A stretch of 64,000 nt of DNA from an uncultured Eubacteriales bacterium (GCA_900314525.1 OMVN01000005.1:25919-89918); one strand, 5' to 3'. Shown: positions 18,071-27,990, counted from the first letter of the stretch. Numbers and translations are program-made. The notes: a model not told the origin generated them from the letters alone.

Positions 18071-18814
18071 ATGAAAACAGTAAAGATAAAAGGATTAACC
18101 ATAGGTTCTGGGAGGCCAAAGATTTGTGTCCCAATTGTTGCTAAGGATGTTTCGGATGCAATAATTCAGGCTGAGAAAATTGAAACTTGTGATTTGGTGG
18201 AGATCAGAGGTGATTATATAGATAATTATAATAATGTTGAATATGTTATTGAATTAATTAAAAACGTTAAAAAGATAATAGATAAACCGGTTATTTTTAC
18301 TTTCAGAACAGGAAATGAGGGTGGCGAAAGAAACGTTCGAATTTCTGCATATGTAAATATTCTTAAAAGTATAATAAAATCAAAAGAAGCAGATTTCGTT
18401 GATGTAGAACTATTTTCTGGAGATGGATATGTTGGTGATATTATAAAATGTGCCAAAGAATATGGTATTTTTGTGATTATATCAAATCATGACTTTGCAA
18501 GCACTCCATCAGAAAAAGAATTAATTAACAGGTTGAATAAAATGCAGGAATTAGGAGCAGATATTGCTAAAATTGCAATGATGCCAAAAAACATGTCAGA
18601 TGTATACAGGGTTATGGCAGTAACAAGTGATATTAATCTGGATATCCCTGTGATTTCAATGTCCATGGGAAAAATGGGAATGATAAGCAGAATTGCAGGA
18701 GAACTATATGGAAGTAGTGTTACATTTGGATGTGCCCATGCAGCATCTGCACCAGGACAGTTAAATGCTTCTGATTTATCGGATATTCTAGGAATTATAC
18801 ATAAACAGAACTAA
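18071..18814 (+). CDS. aroD: Type I 3-dehydroquinate dehydratase
   Basis: Third enzyme of the shikimate pathway: dehydrates 3-dehydroquinate through a Schiff base. 247 residues with the type I signatures: CDLVEIRGDY, FTFRTGNEGGE, catalytic His140 in SNHDF and the imine-forming Lys167 in ADIAKIAMMP, and the C-terminal ASAPGQLNASDL. GAAAGGAAA lies ahead of the ATG. It is followed by aroK after 25 bases, forming a small shikimate operon. Confidence 0.95.
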   Translation: MKTVKIKGLTIGSGRPKICVPIVAKDVSDAIIQAEKIETCDLVEIRGDYIDNYNNVEYVIELIKNVKKIIDKPVIFTFRTGNEGGERNVRISAYVNILKSIIKSKEADFVDVELFSGDGYVGDIIKCAKEYGIFVIISNHDFASTPSEKELINRLNKMQELGADIAKIAMMPKNMSDVYRVMAVTSDINLDIPVISMSMGKMGMISRIAGELYGSSVTFGCAHAASAPGQLNASDLSDILGIIHKQN

Positions 18815-18839
18815 AAAGAGCGACATATAAGGAGGAATT

Positions 18840-19364
18840 ATGAATTATAATATAATGCTTATTGGATTTATGGGCGTTGGAAAAACAACAGTATCTAAAG
18901 AATTGTCAAAAAAACTTGGAATGCCTGAAGTTGATATGGATTCGTATATTGTTGAACATGAAAAAATGGAGATAAAAGATATTTTTGAACAGTATGGAGA
19001 GGAATATTTCAGGAAGGTTGAGACAAATTGCCTTGCAGAAGTACAAAAGTCAAAGGGTAAAATTGTATCCTGTGGTGGTGGAGCAGTACTTAAGGATGAG
19101 AATGTTAAGCTGATGAAGGATGGAGGAATTATTTTGCTTCTTACTGCAACGCCAGAGACTGTTTATAACAGAGTAAAAGATAATAATGACAGACCTATTC
19201 TGAATGGAAACATGAATGTAGAATATATTAGCAGCCTTATGGATAAAAGAAAGAACAGATATTTAGAAGTTGCTGATTTGATTATATCTACCGATGATAA
19301 ATCAGTTGTAGAAATAGTGAAAGAAATTGAAAATCATCTCCACAAAATGACAAAAAATAGTTGA
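18840..19364 (+). CDS. aroK: Shikimate kinase
   Basis: Phosphorylates shikimate to shikimate 3-phosphate using ATP. 174 residues: P-loop GFMGVGKTT at 9-17, the substrate-binding DMDSYIVE and EEYFRKVET, SCGGGAVL, and the lid Arg in DRPILNG. An AAGGAGGA ribosome-binding site precedes it. The efp promoter begins within its last codons. Confidence 0.93.
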   Translation: MNYNIMLIGFMGVGKTTVSKELSKKLGMPEVDMDSYIVEHEKMEIKDIFEQYGEEYFRKVETNCLAEVQKSKGKIVSCGGGAVLKDENVKLMKDGGIILLLTATPETVYNRVKDNNDRPILNGNMNVEYISSLMDKRKNRYLEVADLIISTDDKSVVEIVKEIENHLHKMTKNS

Positions 19365-19389
19365 AAAAAAATTAATAATGGTATAAAAT
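19361..19389 (+). promoter_or_regulatory. Promoter of efp
   Basis: TTGAAA at 19361-19366, a 17-base spacer and TAAAAT at 19384-19389, overlapping the aroK stop codon and leaving a leader of about 65 bases. Confidence 0.55.
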
Positions 19390-19459
19390 AAGTAAGTCTA
19401 TTAAACGTTATTAACGAAAATATAAAAATGATATATACATTTAAGGAGGAATATTTTAC

Positions 19460-20017
19460 ATGATATCAGCAGGTGATTTTAGAAATGGAATAACAATTGA
19501 GTATGATAACAATGTTTATCAGATTATTGAATTCCAGCATGTTAAACCTGGTAAGGGTGCAGCATTTGTAAGAACAAAATTAAAGGACATTAAAAACGGT
19601 GGTGTTGTTGAGAAGACTTTCAGACCAACAGAGAAGTGCCCACAGGCTAGAATAGATAGAAAAGATATGCAGTACTTATATAATGATGGTGATTTATATT
19701 ATTTCATGGATGTTGAGACATATGACCAGATTTCTTTAAGTGCAGAAAATGTAGGTGATTCACTTAAATTTGTTAAAGAAAATGAAATGGTTAAAATATG
19801 TTCACATAACGGAGATGTGTTTGCTATTGAACCACCATTATTTGTAGAGTTAGAGATTACAGAGACAGAGCCTGGGTTTAAAGGTAATACAGCTACTGGT
19901 GCTACAAAACCTGCAACTGTTGAGACAGGTGCTATTGTTTATGTTCCATTATTTGTTGAACAGAACGATAAGATCAAAATTGATACTCGTACAGGTGAGT
20001 ATTTATCTAGAGTTTAA
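19460..20017 (+). CDS. efp: Translation elongation factor P
   Basis: 185-residue, three-domain factor that rescues ribosomes stalled at polyproline. Domain I carries [17 protein letters not shown], where the Lys of PGKG is the tip residue that reaches the peptidyl-transferase centre. The C-terminus has the conserved [16 protein letters not shown]-type ending. No modification gene is adjacent. AAGGAGGA is at good spacing, and a terminator follows, so it is monocistronic. Confidence 0.96.
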   Translation: MISAGDFRNGITIEYDNNVYQIIEFQHVKPGKGAAFVRTKLKDIKNGGVVEKTFRPTEKCPQARIDRKDMQYLYNDGDLYYFMDVETYDQISLSAENVGDSLKFVKENEMVKICSHNGDVFAIEPPLFVELEITETEPGFKGNTATGATKPATVETGAIVYVPLFVEQNDKIKIDTRTGEYLSRV

Positions 20018-20032
20018 TTTGTTAAATATAAG

Positions 20033-20062
20033 GCTGTCGCATTTTATGCGACAGCTTTTTTT
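20033..20062 (+). terminator. Rho-independent terminator after efp
   Basis: Arms GCTGTCGC/GCGACAGC at 20033-20040 and 20048-20055, a seven-base loop and a run of seven T. The stretch from here to recA (about 250 bases) holds only the recA promoter and SOS box that I can see. Confidence 0.9.
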
Positions 20063-20208
20063 ATGAATAAAATGTAATTAATGTAATTGATTATTTATAT
20101 CTGACGAGAAAAATACATATAAGCATTGAAACATCACAAAACAATATGTTGATTTTTGATACGGTATAAATTATAATATTTATATTCCATGGAAAATATA
20201 ATAATTGA

Positions 20209-20237
20209 TTGACAAAATATGAATTGAGTATTATTAT
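20209..20237 (+). promoter_or_regulatory. recA promoter
   Basis: TTGACA at 20209-20214, a 17-base spacer and TATTAT at 20232-20237. The SOS box lies just downstream of the predicted start site. Confidence 0.65.
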
Positions 20238-20247
20238 ATTAAATATA

Positions 20248-20261
20248 CGAACAAATGTTCG
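20248..20261 (+). promoter_or_regulatory. LexA (SOS) box
   Basis: CGAACAAATGTTCG is a perfect match to the gram-positive LexA/DinR consensus CGAAC-N4-GTTCG. It begins about ten bases after the -10 box, where bound LexA would block recA transcription. lexA is not in the window. Confidence 0.85.
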
Positions 20262-20315
20262 AATAGAATTGATGCTTTAGAAAGGAGTATGCAATTAATT
20301 GCATAGATATTAATA

Positions 20316-21353
20316 ATGGATAATAATGATAAAATTAAAGCGCTAGAATCAGCGATATCACAGATAGAGAAACAGCACGGAAAGGGATCAGTTATGAAAC
20401 TTGGAGATCCTAATACAGATATGAGTGTTGAATCGATACCAACAGGTTCACTCAGCCTTGATATTGCTCTTGGAATAGGGGGAATACCTAAGGGAAGAAT
20501 TATTGAGATTTATGGACCTGAGTCAAGTGGTAAGACAACAGTTGCTTTGCATATGATTGCAGAGGTACAGAAGAGGGGTGGTATTGCAGGATTTATAGAT
20601 GCTGAACATGCTCTTGATCCTGTATATGCTAAAGCAATAGGAGTAGATATTGATAATCTTTATATTTCACAGCCTGATTATGGAGAACAGGCATTAGAGA
20701 TAACAGAGACATTTGTTAGATCTGGAGCCGTTGATATTATTATTGTGGATTCTGTTGCTGCATTAGTACCAAAAGCAGAAATAGATGGTGATATGACAGA
20801 TCAGCAGGTTGGACTTCATGCAAGACTTATGTCTAAAGCTCTTAGAAAACTTACAGCAGTTACAAGCAAATCTAATTGTACAGTTGTATTTATTAATCAG
20901 TTAAGAGAAAAGGTTGGAGTAATGTTTGGAAACCCTGAGACAACAACAGGTGGTAGAGCTTTGAAATTCTATTCGTCAGTCAGACTTGATGTAAGAAGAA
21001 TTGAAACACTGAAACAGAGCGGAGAAATGGTTGGAAATAGAGCTAAGGTTAAAGTTGTAAAGAATAAGGTTGCACCACCATTTAAAGAAGCTGAATTTGA
21101 TATTATGTTTGGTAAAGGAATATCAAGAGAAGGAGATATTCTTGATCTTGCTGCAAATTGTGATGTTGTAAATAAGAGTGGCGCATGGTATTCATACAAT
21201 GGAGACAGAATTGGTCAGGGAAGAGAAAACGCAAAACAGACATTAGCTAACAATCCTGAACTCATGGCCGAGATAGAGAAGTTAGTCAGAGATAAATATA
21301 ATCTTGAGGCTGATGGTGCTAACTTATCATCAAAGGATGAAAGTGAAGAATAA
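20316..21353 (+). CDS. recA: Recombinase RecA
   Basis: 345-residue DNA strand-exchange protein and LexA co-protease. Walker A is GPESSGKTT at 67-75. [10 protein letters not shown], the [16 protein letters not shown]-type Walker B region and the DNA-binding loop 2 [15 protein letters not shown] are present. The acidic C-terminus (SKDESEE) is normal. It starts at ATG 20316 after a long leader and is followed by recX five bases downstream, a common pairing in which RecX modulates RecA filaments. Confidence 0.97.
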   Translation: MDNNDKIKALESAISQIEKQHGKGSVMKLGDPNTDMSVESIPTGSLSLDIALGIGGIPKGRIIEIYGPESSGKTTVALHMIAEVQKRGGIAGFIDAEHALDPVYAKAIGVDIDNLYISQPDYGEQALEITETFVRSGAVDIIIVDSVAALVPKAEIDGDMTDQQVGLHARLMSKALRKLTAVTSKSNCTVVFINQLREKVGVMFGNPETTTGGRALKFYSSVRLDVRRIETLKQSGEMVGNRAKVKVVKNKVAPPFKEAEFDIMFGKGISREGDILDLAANCDVVNKSGAWYSYNGDRIGQGRENAKQTLANNPELMAEIEKLVRDKYNLEADGANLSSKDESEE

Positions 21354-21358
21354 AATAT

Positions 21359-21994
21359 ATGCTCATTACTTCTATAAAGGATATTGATAAGAAAAAGAAA
21401 CTTGTATATATTGATTATCAAATTGGATTTGCATTATATAATAGAGAAATATCTGTTTATAAAATATATGAGGGGCAAGAAATTAATGAAAATACATTGA
21501 ACCAGGTATCAGAGGTTCTTTATAATAGATGTATAAACAGAATTTCCTATATTTTAATCAGATCAGACAAGTCGGAACATGATTTAAGAGAAAAACTTCG
21601 AAACAATTACTATCCAGATGATATTATTGAAAAGGCAGTAAGTCATTATAAGGAATATGGTTATCTAAATGACGAAGAATATGCATCAAATTACATACAG
21701 CATAATATTCCGCTAAAGAGCAAAAGACGAATATACACTGGATTGCTGACTAGGGGAATTAGCAAAGAATTAATTGAAAAATTAATGGATTCTTTTTTTG
21801 AGACTCCTGATAACGAAGAATATCAGAGAAAATTAATAGAAAAAGAATTTGTTAGAAAAAAATTTGATTTTACAAATTCAGATTCGTTAGAAAACAAGTA
21901 TATACTTAATAAAATTATTTCATCGCTTGTGAGAAAGGGTTTTAATTATGATGATATTTTAAGTACATATTATCAATTAAAACAGGAATGTTGA
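21359..21994 (+). CDS. recX: Regulatory protein RecX
   Basis: 211 residues of three-helix repeats. The signature region is RISYILIRSDKSEHDLREKL then GYLNDEEYASNYIQHN, followed by GLLTRGISKELI. RecX binds in the RecA filament groove and limits or times recombination. It lies five bases after recA with only a weak ribosome-binding site, so expression is probably coupled to recA. Confidence 0.88.
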   Translation: MLITSIKDIDKKKKLVYIDYQIGFALYNREISVYKIYEGQEINENTLNQVSEVLYNRCINRISYILIRSDKSEHDLREKLRNNYYPDDIIEKAVSHYKEYGYLNDEEYASNYIQHNIPLKSKRRIYTGLLTRGISKELIEKLMDSFFETPDNEEYQRKLIEKEFVRKKFDFTNSDSLENKYILNKIISSLVRKGFNYDDILSTYYQLKQEC

Positions 21995-22080
21995 TTAAAT
22001 TCGTGCGGATTTATATGTAAAACTTGCATAATTACCTGCGATTTTTCTAAACAATATGCATATAAATATTTCAACTTCAC

Positions 22081-22109
22081 TTGACATAATTGTTAAAACA
22101 GTATAAAAT
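22081..22109 (+). promoter_or_regulatory. Promoter of rny
   Basis: Perfect TTGACA at 22081-22086, a 17-base spacer and TAAAAT at 22104-22109, about 50 bases before rny. Confidence 0.65.
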
Positions 22110-22144
22110 TTATATGTTGTATATATTACAATTAAAACTGAATA

Positions 22145-22157
22145 AGGAGGTGCTCCT
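22145..22157 (+). promoter_or_regulatory. Hairpin covering the rny ribosome-binding site
   Basis: AGGAG-GTG-CTCCT forms a perfect five-base-pair stem directly before the GTG start. It uses the Shine-Dalgarno AGGAG itself as one arm, so folding would hide the ribosome-binding site. Confidence 0.5.
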
Positions 22158-23708
22158 GTGATTATACCAATAATAATTGCAATTATTATCACTTTGTGTA
22201 TAGTAGCTCCTGTTTCTGCAATAGTTTCAGTTAATCGTTATAAGAAGAATTATGATGAAAAAATTGGAAGTGCTGAAGAAAGATCAAGAATGATTATTGA
22301 TGAGGCAGTTAAGACAGCAGAGACTACAAAAAGGGAAGCAGTTCTTGAGGCAAAGGAAGAGTCTCTTAAGACTAAGAATGAACTCGAGAAAGAAACAAAG
22401 GAACGCCGCGCCGAAATACAGCGTTATGAGAAGAGAGTTCTTTCTAAGGAAGAAGCCCTTGACAGAAAGTCAGAGGCAATGGAGAAAAAAGAGGAAACTC
22501 TTGCTAGACGTGATGAAGAATTGGCAAAGCAGAGAGAAGAAATTGCAAAGTTAAATGAGCAACGTGTGCAGGAATTAGAAAGAATCTCTGGTCTTACCTC
22601 CGAACAAGCAAAAGAATATTTGTTAAAAACTGTTGAAGAAGAAGTGAAAATTGATACTGCTAAGATGGTTAAAGAACTTGAAAGCAGAGCAAAAGAAGAA
22701 GCTGACAAGAAAGCAAGGGAATATGTTGTTGATTCAATTCAAAGATGTGCTGTAGATCATGTATCTGAGACAACAATTTCAGTTGTACAGATTCCAAGTG
22801 AAGACATGAAAGGAAGAATTATTGGTAGAGAGGGAAGAAATATTAGAACCCTTGAAACTATGACAGGTGTTGATTTGATTATTGATGACACACCAGATGC
22901 AGTAATACTTTCTGGATTTGATCCGGTTAGACGTGAAGTAGCACGTATAGCATTGGAAAAATTAATTGTTGATGGAAGAATTCATCCGGCTAGAATTGAG
23001 GAAATGGTAGAAAAAGCTCAAAAAGAAGTCGAGACATTAATGCGAGAAGAAGGTGAAGCAGCAACTCTTGAAGTTGGTGTGCATGGCATTCATCCTGAAT
23101 TAATAAGATTACTTGGTAAGATGAGATTTAGGACAAGTTATGGACAAAATGCATTAAAGCATTCTATTGAGGTCGCACAGTTATCAGGTCTTTTGGCATC
23201 TGAGATTGGTGTTGATGTAAGAATGGCAAAACGTGCAGGACTATTACATGATATTGGAAAATCAATTGATCATGAAATGGAAGGCTCACACATCCAGTTA
23301 GGATCTGACTTATGTAGAAAATACAAAGAATCTCCTATCGTAATTAACGCAGTAGAATCACATCATGGAGATGTAGAACCACAGTCATTGATTGCATGTT
23401 TAGTTCAGGCTGCTGATACAATTTCAGCTGCAAGACCTGGTGCACGACGTGAGACATTGGAAACTTATACCAACAGATTGACACAATTAGAAGATATTGC
23501 CAACTCATTTAAGGGAGTTGATAAATCTTTTGCTATTCAAGCAGGAAGAGAGATTAGAGTAATGGTAGTGCCTGATCAAGTTAATGATACAGAGATGGTA
23601 CTTATGGCTAGAGAGATTTCTAAGAAGATAGAACAGGAATTAGAATATCCTGGTCAGATAAAAGTTAGCTTAATCAGGGAAAACAGAGTTGTAGATTATG
23701 CTAAATAA
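22158..23708 (+). CDS. rny: Ribonuclease Y
   Basis: Membrane-anchored endoribonuclease that starts mRNA decay in Firmicutes. 516 residues: one N-terminal membrane helix ([17 protein letters not shown]), a long charged coiled coil (about 30-200), a KH domain with [15 protein letters not shown], and an HD domain with [15 protein letters not shown] 22158 follows AAGGAGG. The AGGAG/CTCCT hairpin at the start could provide feedback control of its own translation. A terminator follows. Confidence 0.95.
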   Translation: MIIPIIIAIIITLCIVAPVSAIVSVNRYKKNYDEKIGSAEERSRMIIDEAVKTAETTKREAVLEAKEESLKTKNELEKETKERRAEIQRYEKRVLSKEEALDRKSEAMEKKEETLARRDEELAKQREEIAKLNEQRVQELERISGLTSEQAKEYLLKTVEEEVKIDTAKMVKELESRAKEEADKKAREYVVDSIQRCAVDHVSETTISVVQIPSEDMKGRIIGREGRNIRTLETMTGVDLIIDDTPDAVILSGFDPVRREVARIALEKLIVDGRIHPARIEEMVEKAQKEVETLMREEGEAATLEVGVHGIHPELIRLLGKMRFRTSYGQNALKHSIEVAQLSGLLASEIGVDVRMAKRAGLLHDIGKSIDHEMEGSHIQLGSDLCRKYKESPIVINAVESHHGDVEPQSLIACLVQAADTISAARPGARRETLETYTNRLTQLEDIANSFKGVDKSFAIQAGREIRVMVVPDQVNDTEMVLMAREISKKIEQELEYPGQIKVSLIRENRVVDYAK

Positions 23709-23712
23709 AGTA

Positions 23713-23747
23713 AAAGGTTAAAGACATTTTGTCTTTAACCTTTTTTT
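23713..23747 (+). terminator. Rho-independent terminator after rny
   Basis: GGTTAAAGAC/GTCTTTAACC arms at 23716-23725 and 23731-23740, a five-base loop and seven T. Confidence 0.9.
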
Positions 23748-23832
23748 ATTTATAAGATATTTTTGCTTTTAAATTTTGTATTTATGTGATAGAATATACC
23801 TGATTGTAATCTGTAATTTAATGGAGGATATT

Positions 23833-24540
23833 ATGGAAAAATTAAATAGAGTATTATTAAAACTAAGTGGAGAAGCATTAGCAGGTGACAAAAAGACAGG
23901 TTTTGATGAAGAAACAGTCGTTGGCGTTGCTAAACAGGTAAAAGTACTTGTGAATCAAGGAATTTCTGTTGGTATAGTAATTGGTGGAGGAAATTTCTGG
24001 AGAGGAAGAACAAGTGAAAAAATTGACAGAACAAAGGCTGATGCAATTGGAATGCTTGCAACAGTAATGAATTGTATATATGTATCAGAAATCTTCAGAA
24101 CTGAGGGTATGATGACTCAGGTGTTAACACCATTTGAGTGTGGTTCATTTACAAAACTTTTCTCGAAAGACAGAGTAAATAAATATTTTTCTAAAGGAAT
24201 GGTATGTTTCTTTGCAGGTGGAATAGGACATCCTTATTTTTCAACTGATGTTGGAATGGTTCTAAGAGCAATTGAAATTGAAGCTGATTGTATACTCGGT
24301 GCTAAGGCAATTGATGGAGTATATGATAGTGACCCTAATAAAAATCCTGATGCTAAGAAGTTTGACAAACTTTCTATATCAGAAGTTGTAGATAAAAAAC
24401 TTGGGGTAATTGATTTAGCTGCATCCGTTTTATTAATGGAGAATAAGATTCCAATGAAGATATTTGGTCTTAATGAAGAAAACAGTATAATCAATGCAGT
24501 TACAGGTGAATTTACTGGAACAGTTATAGAGACAGTATAA
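23833..24540 (+). CDS. pyrH: UMP kinase
   Basis: Hexameric amino-acid-kinase-fold enzyme phosphorylating UMP to UDP. 235 residues from ATG 23833, which has GGAGG five bases ahead; the longer frame to 23776 has no support. Seen: RVLLKLSGEALAG, VIGGGNFWRG, TADAIGMLAT-like region and LGAKAIDGVYDSDP. It is first gene of the pyrH-frr-uppS-cdsA-dxr-rseP-ispG-polC series. Because a terminator lies just before it, it needs its own promoter in 23748-23832, where only weak boxes are visible. Confidence 0.95.
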   Translation: MEKLNRVLLKLSGEALAGDKKTGFDEETVVGVAKQVKVLVNQGISVGIVIGGGNFWRGRTSEKIDRTKADAIGMLATVMNCIYVSEIFRTEGMMTQVLTPFECGSFTKLFSKDRVNKYFSKGMVCFFAGGIGHPYFSTDVGMVLRAIEIEADCILGAKAIDGVYDSDPNKNPDAKKFDKLSISEVVDKKLGVIDLAASVLLMENKIPMKIFGLNEENSIINAVTGEFTGTVIETV

Positions 24541-24578
24541 AATAACATATTTTTAATAAATGGAGGAAATTTTACATT

Positions 24579-25130
24579 ATGGAAAATTTAAATCAGTACG
24601 AAGAAAAAATGAGCAAATCTCTTGATACTTTATATAATGATTTTTCAACAATCAGAGCAGGTAGAGCAAATCCACATCTTTTAGATAAGATAACAGTTGA
24701 TTACTATGGTTCGCCATCGTCACTTCAGCAGGTAGCAAATATAACTGTTCCTGAAGCAAGAATGATACAGATTCAGCCATGGGAATCTAGTCTTATCAAA
24801 GAGATTGAGAAGTCTATAATGTGTTCTGATCTGGGTATTACTCCTAACAACGATGGAAAAGTAATAAGACTAGTATTTCCTGAATTAACTGAGGAGAGAA
24901 GAAAAGAATTAGTTAAAGATATAAAGAAAAAGGCAGAAGGTACTAAAGTAGCAATTAGAAATATTAGACGTGATGCCAATGATGCTGTTAAGAAACAGGT
25001 TAAAGCATCAGAAATATCTGAAGACGAATCTAAACAGTTTGAAGATAAGATTCAGAAATTAACAGACAAATACATCTCAGAAGTAGATAAGGCTGTTGAA
25101 AATAAATCAAAAGAAATTATGACAGTATAA
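24579..25130 (+). CDS. frr: Ribosome recycling factor
   Basis: 183-residue two-domain factor that, with EF-G, splits post-termination ribosomes. Conserved [32 protein letters not shown] and [19 protein letters not shown] are all present. GGAGG precedes the ATG. The pyrH-frr pairing is nearly universal in bacteria. Confidence 0.96.
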   Translation: MENLNQYEEKMSKSLDTLYNDFSTIRAGRANPHLLDKITVDYYGSPSSLQQVANITVPEARMIQIQPWESSLIKEIEKSIMCSDLGITPNNDGKVIRLVFPELTEERRKELVKDIKKKAEGTKVAIRNIRRDANDAVKKQVKASEISEDESKQFEDKIQKLTDKYISEVDKAVENKSKEIMTV

Positions 25131-25145
25131 TAAATTAAAGTAAAC

Positions 25146-25177
25146 AAAAGAGGAAAGTCATATGACTTTCCCTTTTA
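25146..25177 (+). terminator. Palindromic hairpin between frr and uppS (attenuator-like)
   Basis: A perfect 20-base palindrome, GGAAAGTCATATGACTTTCC, at 25152-25171, extended by AAAG/TTTT pairing and followed by a short T run. It could terminate part of the transcripts coming from pyrH-frr and so set the ratio to uppS and later genes. Confidence 0.55.
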
Positions 25178-25200
25178 AATTTACAAGATGGAGGACAGGT

Positions 25201-25932
25201 ATGGGAAATACAGAAGTGGATTTAACCAAGCTAAATATTCCAAAACATGTTGCGATTATTCTTGATGGAAATGGTAGATGGGCAAAAAAGAGATTTATGC
25301 CAAGAAACTATGGTCATATACAGGGGGCAAAAGCAGTAGAACAGATTTGTGAAGATGCTAATAATATTGGAATTAAATATCTTACAGTATATGCTTTTTC
25401 TACAGAAAACTGGAACAGATCAGAAGAAGAAGTTGATGCACTCATGAAATTATTAAGAAGATATCTAAAAAATTGTATAGAAAGATCGAATAAGAATAAC
25501 ATGAGAGTAAGAGTTATTGGTGAAAAATCAAGACTTAGCGAAGATATAAGAAATAAAATAGATGAACTGGAAGAATGTTCAAAAAATAATACAGGATTAA
25601 ATTTTACAATAGCCTTAAATTATGGAAGCAGGGATGAAATTAGGAGAGCAGTTTCTGAAATTGCAACTGAAGTAAGTGAAGGAAAATTATCGCCAGATGA
25701 TATCTCTGAATCACTTATAAACGAACATCTAGATACCAGTGGATTACCAGACCCCGATTTGCTGATAAGAACCAGTGGGGAGGAGAGATTATCTAATTTT
25801 CTCTTATGGCAGTTGGCTTACACTGAATTTTATTTTACAGATGTCTTGTGGCCAGATTTCAATAAGGAAGAACTGATTAAAGCAGTTGTAAAATATAACG
25901 GAAGAGATAGACGATTTGGAAAGGTTAAATAA
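25201..25932 (+). CDS. uppS: Undecaprenyl diphosphate synthase (isoprenyl transferase)
   Basis: cis-Prenyltransferase making the C55 lipid carrier of cell-wall synthesis. About 243 residues. Motifs: HVAIILDGNGRWAKKR with the catalytic Asp, GHIQGAKAVE, YAFSTENWNR, and the C-terminal LLIRTSGEERLSNFLLWQ and AYTEFYF. ATG 25201 with GGAGG ahead is chosen; the ATG at 25162 lies inside a palindromic hairpin. Confidence 0.95.
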   Translation: MGNTEVDLTKLNIPKHVAIILDGNGRWAKKRFMPRNYGHIQGAKAVEQICEDANNIGIKYLTVYAFSTENWNRSEEEVDALMKLLRRYLKNCIERSNKNNMRVRVIGEKSRLSEDIRNKIDELEECSKNNTGLNFTIALNYGSRDEIRRAVSEIATEVSEGKLSPDDISESLINEHLDTSGLPDPDLLIRTSGEERLSNFLLWQLAYTEFYFTDVLWPDFNKEELIKAVVKYNGRDRRFGKVK

Positions 25933-25944
25933 GGTTATTATAAA

Positions 25945-26787
25945 ATGTCAGCAGTAAAAAAGTTATTGACAAAATCATTTTTTGAAAGATTGATAAGTGG
26001 AATAATACTTGTATTAATTGCACTTGCTACCATAATAACAGGTGGTGATGTTCTTCTCGCTACAGTAGTTGTTATTTCACTTATAGGTGTATTTGAGTTT
26101 TTGAGGGTATTTAAATTACAGTGGAAGTTCCCAGGAATTTTAGTATATATTGCAAGTGTTGCTTATTATGCAATGATAAGATTTGAATTATCAAAGTACA
26201 TTCTTGTGTTATTTATACTATTGTTAATATTATTAATGGCATCATATGTTTTCACTTTTCCAAAATATAAGGCAGATGAAGTTATGGTATGCTTCTTCGG
26301 ATTGCTCTATGTTACATTCATGTTGTCATATATTTATCAGGTTAGAATGATGAAGGATGGTGCATATATAGTATGGCTAGTTTTCCTTTGCTCATGGGGA
26401 TGTGATACATGTGCATATTTATTTGGAGTAATGTTTGGCAAACATAAAATGGCCCCAGTTTTAAGCCCTAAAAAATCTATAGAGGGAGCAGTTGGCGGTG
26501 TGTTTGGTGCAGCTCTTCTTGGATTTATTTATGCAAGTATTTTTGCAGACCATCTCACAATTAAAAACGCAGTTATTGTTTTTCCAATTGTGTGTGCAAT
26601 AGGTGGAATAATCTCTATGATTGGAGATTTAATGGCATCTGGAATTAAAAGAAATCATGATATCAAAGATTACAGCAAGCTTATTCCGGGACATGGTGGT
26701 ATACTTGATCGTTTTGACAGTGTGATTATAACTGCCCCAATAATATTTTACCTTGTAGTATTTATGAAATTATGGGGTCTTGCATAA
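25945..26787 (+). CDS. cdsA: Phosphatidate cytidylyltransferase
   Basis: Integral membrane enzyme producing CDP-diacylglycerol from phosphatidate and CTP. 280 residues with about seven or eight helices. The family signature near the end reads SGIKRNHDIKDYSKLIPGHG then GILDRFDS, and KHKMAPVLSPKKSIEGA precedes it. It starts 12 bases after uppS in the same operon. Confidence 0.93.
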   Translation: MSAVKKLLTKSFFERLISGIILVLIALATIITGGDVLLATVVVISLIGVFEFLRVFKLQWKFPGILVYIASVAYYAMIRFELSKYILVLFILLLILLMASYVFTFPKYKADEVMVCFFGLLYVTFMLSYIYQVRMMKDGAYIVWLVFLCSWGCDTCAYLFGVMFGKHKMAPVLSPKKSIEGAVGGVFGAALLGFIYASIFADHLTIKNAVIVFPIVCAIGGIISMIGDLMASGIKRNHDIKDYSKLIPGHGGILDRFDSVIITAPIIFYLVVFMKLWGLA

Positions 26788-26816
26788 ACAAATAATATTT
26801 GTAGGAGATGAAGATT

Positions 26817-27968
26817 ATGAAATTATCAATACTTGGATCTACAGGTTCTATTGGTACACAGACCTTAGATGTGGTTAGAAATAATAATGACATAGAGGTT
26901 GTTGCGATTTCAGCTAATAGTAATATCGAATTACTTGAAAAACAGGCTAGAGAATTTAATCCAGAAATGATATGTGTTTATGATGTAGATAAGGCTGAAC
27001 AGTTAAAAACATCAGTTTCTGATTTAAATGTAAAAGTTGTATCAGGTATGGATGGTCTTATAGAAATTGCAACAATGAATAGTGCAGATATTGTGCTGAC
27101 TGCAGTAGTTGGAATGATAGGTATCAGACCTACAATTGAGGCTATTAAAGCTCGTAAAGATATTGCACTGGCTAATAAAGAGACACTTGTAACAGCTGGT
27201 CATATCATAATGAGTCTTGCAGACGAATATAATGTAAAAATACTTCCGGTAGACAGTGAACACAGTGCAATTTTTCAGTCATTGCAGGGAAATAAAAGAT
27301 CTCAGGTCAGCAAAATTATTCTTACTGCATCAGGTGGACCTTTCAGAAATTCTTCATACGAGGATTTGAAAAATGTGACAGTAGAGGCTGCACTAAAACA
27401 TCCTAACTGGTCTATGGGAAGAAAAATAACAATCGACTCGTCAACTATGGTTAATAAGGGACTAGAAGTAATGGAAGCGAAGTGGCTTTTTGGAGTTGAT
27501 TATGATCAGATTGATGTTGTAATACAGCCCCAGAGTCTTATTCACTCTATGGTTGAATATGTTGATGGAGGTATTATCGCACAACTTGGAACTCCTGATA
27601 TGAAACTTCCAATACAGTACGCTCTCTATTATCCAGATAGAAAATGGCTTGGTGGAGAAAGAGTTAATTTTGCAGAGATTGGAAGTATTACTTTTATGAA
27701 ACCAGATCCAATTAAGTTTAAAGGTTTCAGACTTGCATATGATGCCGGCAGAATTGGAGGAACAATGCCTACTGTATATAATGCAGCTAATGAGTGGGCA
27801 GTTAGCAAGTTTCTTAATAAGAAAATAAAATATTTAGATATAGCAGACCTGATTGAAGGGGCAATGGAAGGACATAAGGCTATACAAAACCCTTCTTTAG
27901 AGCAGATTTTAGAGACTGAAAAGGCTGCTCACGAGGATGTTGAAGAAATGATTAATAAGATTAATTAA
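26817..27968 (+). CDS. dxr: 1-deoxy-D-xylulose-5-phosphate reductoisomerase
   Basis: First committed enzyme of the MEP isoprenoid pathway. 383 residues. NADPH site GSTGSIGTQTLDV at the N-terminus, ALANKETLVTAG, the metal site PVDSEHSAIFQ, and SMGRKITIDSSTMVNKG-type active-site region with GLEVMEA. ATG 26817 is preferred because AGGAG is nine bases ahead; ATG 26808 is too close to that site. With ispG and uppS nearby, the operon links precursor supply to carrier-lipid synthesis. Confidence 0.95.
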   Translation: MKLSILGSTGSIGTQTLDVVRNNNDIEVVAISANSNIELLEKQAREFNPEMICVYDVDKAEQLKTSVSDLNVKVVSGMDGLIEIATMNSADIVLTAVVGMIGIRPTIEAIKARKDIALANKETLVTAGHIIMSLADEYNVKILPVDSEHSAIFQSLQGNKRSQVSKIILTASGGPFRNSSYEDLKNVTVEAALKHPNWSMGRKITIDSSTMVNKGLEVMEAKWLFGVDYDQIDVVIQPQSLIHSMVEYVDGGIIAQLGTPDMKLPIQYALYYPDRKWLGGERVNFAEIGSITFMKPDPIKFKGFRLAYDAGRIGGTMPTVYNAANEWAVSKFLNKKIKYLDIADLIEGAMEGHKAIQNPSLEQILETEKAAHEDVEEMINKIN

Positions 27969-27990
27969 TATCTTATTTTGGAGGACAGCA

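Noticed and set aside
23776-23832. TTG start giving PyrH 19 extra residues
   Set aside because: No Shine-Dalgarno; ATG 23833 has GGAGG and matches the family N-terminus.
25162-25200. Upstream ATG giving UppS a 13-residue extension
   Set aside because: The ATG is the centre of a palindromic hairpin, and ATG 25201 has its own GGAGG and the normal family start.
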